From NCBI GenBank assembly GCA_947503965.1, contig CANNFU010000009.1, positions 1 to 64,000 of the forward strand: a stretch of DNA of 64,000 bases, in the 5' to 3' direction. Both the position numbers and the translations under genes were made by a program. This DNA is from an uncultured Paracoccaceae bacterium. GTDB lineage: Bacteria > Pseudomonadota > Alphaproteobacteria > Rhodobacterales > Rhodobacteraceae. The notes below the pieces were generated by a model. The model did not search any database. It was not told where the DNA came from and saw only the letters and a list, made by a program, of their open reading frames with translations. Shown here piece by piece: positions 59,776 to 64,000 of this stretch (the first letter of the stretch is position 1; the number at the start of each line of letters is the position of its first letter).

Positions 59776-60042
59776 ATGAATGCTTTGCCACTGAGAAACC
59801 CACAGCCTTTGGCTGATGTTGTTGATGATCTGGTCGCCAGTTTTGGTCTGCGCCGGGTGTTGCTGGCCGTGGCGGCCAGATTGTTTCGCAAACAACATCC
59901 ACCTGACAGCTTGAGCCTGAAGAAGACAAGACGTCTGCCCGCTGTCGACAAGCTGTCGGATCATCTGCGACAGGATGTTGGTCTGCCGCCGAAGCTGCAC
60001 GAACAGGTACGCATTGATCCGATCATGCTGCATCGGCACTGA
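59776..60042 (+). CDS. DUF1127-like small basic protein
   Basis: An 88-residue protein with a GGAAAGGG ribosome site. The C-terminal motif KLSDHLRQDVGLPPKLHEQV resembles the DUF1127 signature (LSDRxLxDIGL), known from small alphaproteobacterial RNA-binding or growth-control proteins. The resemblance is partial. Confidence 0.5.
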   Translation: MNALPLRNPQPLADVVDDLVASFGLRRVLLAVAARLFRKQHPPDSLSLKKTRRLPAVDKLSDHLRQDVGLPPKLHEQVRIDPIMLHRH

Positions 60043-60051
60043 TCGCTGACA

Positions 60052-60078
60052 TGCCGGGCATCCATGTGGTGCCCGGCA
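60052..60078. terminator. Hairpin after the DUF1127-like gene
   Basis: TGCCGGGCA (60052-60060) pairs perfectly with TGCCCGGCA (60070-60078) around a 9-base loop, starting nine bases after the stop. There is no U-run. Confidence 0.5.
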
Positions 60079-60214
60079 CGACCCCCGTTGACCATCTTTG
60101 CCGTCAGCCCCATGGTGCCCGCAGGGTGCGGGATACCCACGAAATACCGGTGGTAGGGGATGACATTGCATCCAGATTTCAAAGTCGTTTCCATTTGATT
60201 GCGGCTGGGCCGAC

Positions 60215-61261
60215 ATGACGTTTGACGGGCCGAGGACCGCCCAGATGACACTTGCCCTGACGATCGGGTTGGTGTGCGGGATTGCAGCCTATGGCGCTGG
60301 GATGCCGCTGCCTTGGATGCTGGGCCCTATGATCGGCAATACGGTTGCGGCCATGTTGCGTGTGCCCGTGCGGGCACCTGCGGCGTTGCGGCCGTTTGTG
60401 ATCCCCGTCATCGGTGTGATGCTGGGATCTGGCGTGACCGCGCAGGTGATTGGACAATTGGGTGGTTGGGTGCTTACGCTGGTATTGTTGCCCGTCTTTC
60501 TGGCAAGTGCGGCGGGTCTTTCGTTTCTGGTTTACCGGCGGATCGGCGGGTATGATACCGTCACGTCTTACTATTCCGCAATGCCCGGCGGCCTGAACGA
60601 GATGCTGCTGCTCGGTGCCGAAGCTGGCGGGGATGAACGGCGCATTGCGCTGGCCCATGCCGCGCGCATTCTGATCGTGATCATCTTTATCGCCCTGTTT
60701 TTCGGTCTGGCTCTGGGTGTGACGAGCGGTCAGAACGGCGCCAGCACATGGGTGGCGCTGGATGCCCTGACATCGACCGATTATCTGATACTGGGGGCCT
60801 GTGCGGTATTTGGGGCGTGGTCGGGCAAGTTGATCGGCTTGCCAGCAGCACCCGTCTTTGGCCCAATGATCCTAAGCGGCATCGCGCATATTGTTGGATG
60901 GGTTACTGTTGCGCCGCCGACCTTGTTCGTCATCGCGGCCCAGATCACAATCGGCACCGTCATAGGGACCCGCTTTGTTGGTGCGACCCTGGCCGAGATC
61001 CGTCGTGACCTTGGATTGGGTGCGCTTTCGTCCTTGGCGATGCTGTGTGTCGCTGTGGTGTTCGCCGAAATCATTGCGTTAGCCAATGGCATCCCGCTGA
61101 GCCAGGCGTTTCTTGCATATTCACCCGGTGGCCTGGCAGAGATGTCGTTGCTGGCATTGGCATTGGATCAGGATGCGACATATGTGTCGATCATGCATGT
61201 GATCCGCATTACGGTAGTGATCGCGGCGGCGCCCTTCGTGTTTCGTCTGCTGCGGAAATAG
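60215..61261 (+). CDS. AbrB-family integral membrane protein
   Basis: A 348-residue membrane protein with about ten helices in two repeats, each with a glycine-proline motif (GMPLPWMLGPMIGNTVAAML and GLPAAPVFGPMILSGIAHIV). This matches the AbrB/TIGR03082 membrane family, whose role is not established. The downstream GFA gene begins 11 bases after it. Confidence 0.8.
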   Translation: MTFDGPRTAQMTLALTIGLVCGIAAYGAGMPLPWMLGPMIGNTVAAMLRVPVRAPAALRPFVIPVIGVMLGSGVTAQVIGQLGGWVLTLVLLPVFLASAAGLSFLVYRRIGGYDTVTSYYSAMPGGLNEMLLLGAEAGGDERRIALAHAARILIVIIFIALFFGLALGVTSGQNGASTWVALDALTSTDYLILGACAVFGAWSGKLIGLPAAPVFGPMILSGIAHIVGWVTVAPPTLFVIAAQITIGTVIGTRFVGATLAEIRRDLGLGALSSLAMLCVAVVFAEIIALANGIPLSQAFLAYSPGGLAEMSLLALALDQDATYVSIMHVIRITVVIAAAPFVFRLLRK

Positions 61262-61272
61262 GAGAATGGCAT

Positions 61273-61680
61273 ATGAGCAGATACGCTGGCCGCTGTTTGT
61301 GTGGCGCGGTGACATGGCAATCAGATGCAGAGGCGCTTTGGGCTGGATATTGCCACTGCGAAAGCTGTCGGCGTGCAGCCCCGGCAGATTTTGTCAGTTG
61401 GATCGGTCTGCCCCGCATGTCCGTTAAATGGAGCGGCGATAATCTGAACGTGCGTGAAACGTCAGCCGGTGTCGAGCGCGGCCATTGCGCGGCTTGTGGA
61501 ACCGGCATGTTTTATCGCAACGCAACCCTGCCTGATGAAATCCATCTATATGCCGCAACGCTTGATGACCCAAACATGTACACGCCGCAGGCGCATTATC
61601 ATTGGGCCGAACGCCTGCCTTGGACGGTTTTCAATGACGACCTACCTCGCCATTCCGCGTCAGCAGAGGCATCTGATTGA
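61273..61680 (+). CDS. GFA-family (glutathione-dependent formaldehyde-activating) protein
   Basis: A 135-residue zinc protein. The cysteine ligands are in GRCLCGAVTW, GYCHCESCRRA and GHCAACGTGMFY, the GFA layout. Family members have been linked to glutathione adducts, but most have no defined substrate. It begins just after the AbrB-family gene, likely in one transcript. Confidence 0.85.
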   Translation: MSRYAGRCLCGAVTWQSDAEALWAGYCHCESCRRAAPADFVSWIGLPRMSVKWSGDNLNVRETSAGVERGHCAACGTGMFYRNATLPDEIHLYAATLDDPNMYTPQAHYHWAERLPWTVFNDDLPRHSASAEASD

Positions 61681-61813
61681 TACCAGTCATCAGAAGTTAA
61701 AGTTCAAAGTATTTTTATGGCGATGCTTACGCTTTGCTGTGAGCAGGACACGTTGATTTAACGCTCTGCCCTTTAGAACCGGTCCTACCAATAACAACGG
61801 ACGGAGACATGCA

Positions 61814-62317
61814 ATGCGTGCCATATCTTTTGCTGCTATTATCGCGGTGTTCCTTGCGGGGAGTGTCAGGGCAGACGCACCCGAACCCATTGAATTAGAG
61901 CCGATAGACCACGTCGCGGCAGAGTTGGTCATTGCCGGAGTTGGGGGCAACGAACTGCGCTTTACCCCCGCGACGCTAGAACAGTTGAGCACATATCGCG
62001 TGCGCACGACCACACCGTGGCGTGAAGAGCCTGCCGATTTCGATGGTGTCCTGCTGGCCGATCTGTTGCGGCTTAGTGGCCTTGATACTGTTGAGCAAAT
62101 CCGGGTCACCGCAGAAAATGATTTCGCAACCATCATTCCCCGTGCATTGTGGGAAACAGTTCCCGTTCTTGTCGCAACCCGCGTTGACGGGCGGGCGCAT
62201 ACACGGCGCGAACGCGGCCCGATCCAGTTTGTCATCCCGATGGCGGATTACACGTCATCACCCGTCGCAAGCGAGGCGCATCTGGTTTGGATGGCCGCGC
62301 GGATTGAAGCCGAATAG
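61814..62317 (+). CDS. Periplasmic protein with molybdopterin-oxidoreductase-like fold
   Basis: A 167-residue exported protein (signal AIIAVFLAGSVRADA). The mature part contains FTPATLEQLSTYRVRTTTPW and DFDGVLLADLLRLSGLD, with QFVIPMADYTSSPVASEAHL, the pattern of the small oxidoreductase molybdopterin-binding-like domain. A cofactor-binding cysteine is not seen, so it may be a non-catalytic sensor domain. The next gene is a GGDEF/EAL protein nine bases downstream, and the two probably work together. Confidence 0.7.
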   Translation: MRAISFAAIIAVFLAGSVRADAPEPIELEPIDHVAAELVIAGVGGNELRFTPATLEQLSTYRVRTTTPWREEPADFDGVLLADLLRLSGLDTVEQIRVTAENDFATIIPRALWETVPVLVATRVDGRAHTRRERGPIQFVIPMADYTSSPVASEAHLVWMAARIEAE

Positions 62318-62326
62318 GTAGGTTTG

Positions 62327-64000
62327 GTGAACGCGGTCGCATCAAAGCCGGGCGTGATGGATCGCCTGAGCGGCGCCTTTCTGAGGCGTAGCGTTGTTGC
62401 CGGCTGTGTCATCACCATTCTGACAATCTGTGCCGTCGCGGCGTATTATGTGCAAGCAACCGTCAACCGACTTGAGAATACCCACCAGTCCTTTAACGAT
62501 CGTCAGCTTCGAAACGGCTATGTCGCGATGAGCGATGTGCAACGTCTGGTGCTGATTCTGCAGGACGCCTATGGCAATCGCAGCATGTCTGCGCAGGCCG
62601 CAGAGGATTTCAGCGCGGCGGCGGATTTTCTCTATGTCAGAACCGATACATTTCGGCGGGTGCAGCACAGTGGCGGCTATATGGAAACGGCCGATAATGC
62701 GATTGCAGCGCTGCAGCGCGTTCAGGCATTGGCAGACGAGGCGATCGCAACTGATTTCCGGAATCTGTCCTATCTGTCAAAAGAGCTGACGGCACGGGCG
62801 CAGTTTGCACGGCAGGCATTGGTCGCGTTTCTTGATGACATGCGTCGATTGCAGGACCAGCTGCTGCTCAAGCAGTCAATTGCTGTTGCAAATCAGCGTC
62901 TTGTTATCCTGATCACGCTTTCTGGGCTGTCTGTTCTGGGCATCGCGGCGACACTGCTGTTGCGCCGCGAGGTGTCGGCCAAATTGGCGCGTCGCGAAGC
63001 CGAGGCGCGCGTCCGGCATCTTGCCTTCTTTGATCCACTGACGGGCTTGCCAAACCGGGTACAATTCCAGGATCGGTTGTCTGAATTGATGAAACGAGAG
63101 GCCGGTGTCGCCTTGCTCTTGGTGGATTTGGACGGGTTCAAGCAGGTCAACGATACCCACGGCCATGCGGCGGGGGATGCCATATTGCAGCATGTCGCCA
63201 CAGCACTGGAAAAGGTGGTGGCGCCCTATAACGGTCTGGCTTCACGCTTGGGCGGAGATGAGTTTTCAATCATTCTGACAAGAAATGATCTGCAGTGTCT
63301 AAAGGGTATCTGTCAGGAGGCCGTTGAAGCCATCAACCAACCCATCAGCTACGAAGGCGAGACACTGTCTGTCGCGGCCAGCATTGGTGTCGCAACCGAC
63401 AGGCAATTCAGTTCAGAAACGCAGTTGAATGCCGATGGGCTGACCCGTGCCGCCGATTTCGCGCTTTATGCGTCCAAATCCAGCGGCAAGGGGCAATTCA
63501 CGGTCTACGACGAAGACCTGGAGCGCCAGTTTATCGAACGGCGCCAGATGGTTGAGGAATTACCATCTGCCATTGCCGATGGAAGCCTTGAGTTCTTTCT
63601 GCAGCCAAAGGTCCATCTGCCGTCGCAGCTGGTATATGGGTTTGAGGCGCTGGCGCGGTGGCGCCGTAACGGTGTTATTGTGCCACCGCGCGACTTTATC
63701 TCGATCGCCGAGGAAAGCGGGCTGATTGCCGATGTCGACTGTCGCGTCCTGAATGATGCAACGCGGCATGTTGCGGCGTTCAACCGTCAGCATGGCACGG
63801 ACTTTTCGATCAGCGTCAATTTTTCGACGGTGCATTTCACCTCGCGCAAGTTCATCTGGATCGTGAAAGATGCGCTCGAATCCTCTGGTCTGCGGCCAGA
63901 GTTGTTGACCATCGAAATCACCGAAACTGTCGAGATGCATGACTGGGATCGCGCAAAGGAAATCATTGCCGGGATCCACGATTTGGGTGTGCGGATATCG
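62327..64000 (+). CDS. GGDEF/EAL cyclic-di-GMP protein with periplasmic sensor (3' cut by window)
   Basis: At least 558 residues are visible; the gene continues past the window. The start is GTG 62327, with GTG 62354 and ATG 62357 as alternatives. There are two membrane helices (VVAGCVITILTICAVAAYYV; LVILITLSGLSVLGIAATLL) flanking a helical periplasmic sensor. The GGDEF domain has an intact catalytic motif in ASRLGGDEFSIIL, and the EAL domain begins with YGFEALARWRR. The protein could make or degrade cyclic-di-GMP. The upstream periplasmic protein is a likely sensor partner. Confidence 0.9.
   Translation, partial: MNAVASKPGVMDRLSGAFLRRSVVAGCVITILTICAVAAYYVQATVNRLENTHQSFNDRQLRNGYVAMSDVQRLVLILQDAYGNRSMSAQAAEDFSAAADFLYVRTDTFRRVQHSGGYMETADNAIAALQRVQALADEAIATDFRNLSYLSKELTARAQFARQALVAFLDDMRRLQDQLLLKQSIAVANQRLVILITLSGLSVLGIAATLLLRREVSAKLARREAEARVRHLAFFDPLTGLPNRVQFQDRLSELMKREAGVALLLVDLDGFKQVNDTHGHAAGDAILQHVATALEKVVAPYNGLASRLGGDEFSIILTRNDLQCLKGICQEAVEAINQPISYEGETLSVAASIGVATDRQFSSETQLNADGLTRAADFALYASKSSGKGQFTVYDEDLERQFIERRQMVEELPSAIADGSLEFFLQPKVHLPSQLVYGFEALARWRRNGVIVPPRDFISIAEESGLIADVDCRVLNDATRHVAAFNRQHGTDFSISVNFSTVHFTSRKFIWIVKDALESSGLRPELLTIEITETVEMHDWDRAKEIIAGIHDLGVRIS

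Noticed and set aside
1..64000. CRISPR array
   Set aside because: No series of regularly spaced identical repeats was seen anywhere in the window, and no Cas-like protein was recognised.

Overview
The window reads as chromosomal DNA of a marine-type alphaproteobacterium of the family Rhodobacteraceae (Roseobacter group). Grounds are the gene families and their neighbourhoods: a liv-type ABC operon headed by an acyl-CoA ligase, the PA2778/PA2779 pair, YggT, TrhO, a UMF1 transporter and replication-relaxation/DUF3768 element genes. The genus cannot be fixed from the sequence alone. No rRNA or complete tRNA gene was seen.

Bases 1 to about 27,030 form an accessory region, probably an integrative element built up in layers. 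It carries a serine recombinase preceded by two very small genes, a HerA/T4CP-like ATPase, DUF3768 genes, an XRE regulator overlapping a RuvC-like protein, and a second ATPase operon with a replication-relaxation protein. It also has an H-NS-type protein, a catalytic-domain-only tyrosine recombinase, an XRE-ImmA/IrrE operon with a 42-bp palindromic operator, and an AlpA excisionase-like gene. A tRNA 3'-end-like sequence at 27,014-27,032 looks like the right attachment site; the left end lies outside the window. No type IV secretion channel genes, relaxase or replication initiator were recognised.

Two cargo cassettes stand out and look richer in A+T than the core genome. The first (5.1-11.3 kb) pairs a YcaO-domain protein with a divergent acidic-tailed small protein, a SARP-like/TPR regulator, a cysteine-patterned protein and a large Tat-exported protein; I do not recognise this combination. 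The second (21.2-24.3 kb) is an apparent operon of a membrane-anchored protein, a DNA methyltransferase and a PLP-fold enzyme, possibly a DNA-modification or defence unit. Between them lies IS wreckage: an IS3 transposase fused in frame to an IS91 fragment.

From about 27.5 kb onward the gene content is core-like. It starts with an ABC uptake operon (acyl-CoA ligase, LivG, LivH, a small membrane protein, LivM, LivK, LivF). Next come a lone formate dehydrogenase alpha subunit, a quinone-reductase-like flavoprotein, a GNAT, a BOF protein, PA2778/PA2779, an LRR protein, YggT and a thioesterase. A UMF1 transporter, MepA, a phytase-like esterase, the queuosine precursor transporter YhhQ and ArfB follow. 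A second small accessory patch (48.0-50.7 kb) holds a short transcription unit with an unusually long Shine-Dalgarno sequence, a ParD/ParE pair and a two-gene operon with a dCTP-deaminase-fold membrane protein that lacks the catalytic glutamate. The rest holds NAD salvage (pncB, pncA), an EamA exporter, a glycosyltransferase, a P-loop kinase, a phosphoesterase, a YegD-like Hsp70, TrhO, a Nudix hydrolase, an AbrB-family membrane protein, a GFA enzyme and a GGDEF/EAL protein cut by the window end.
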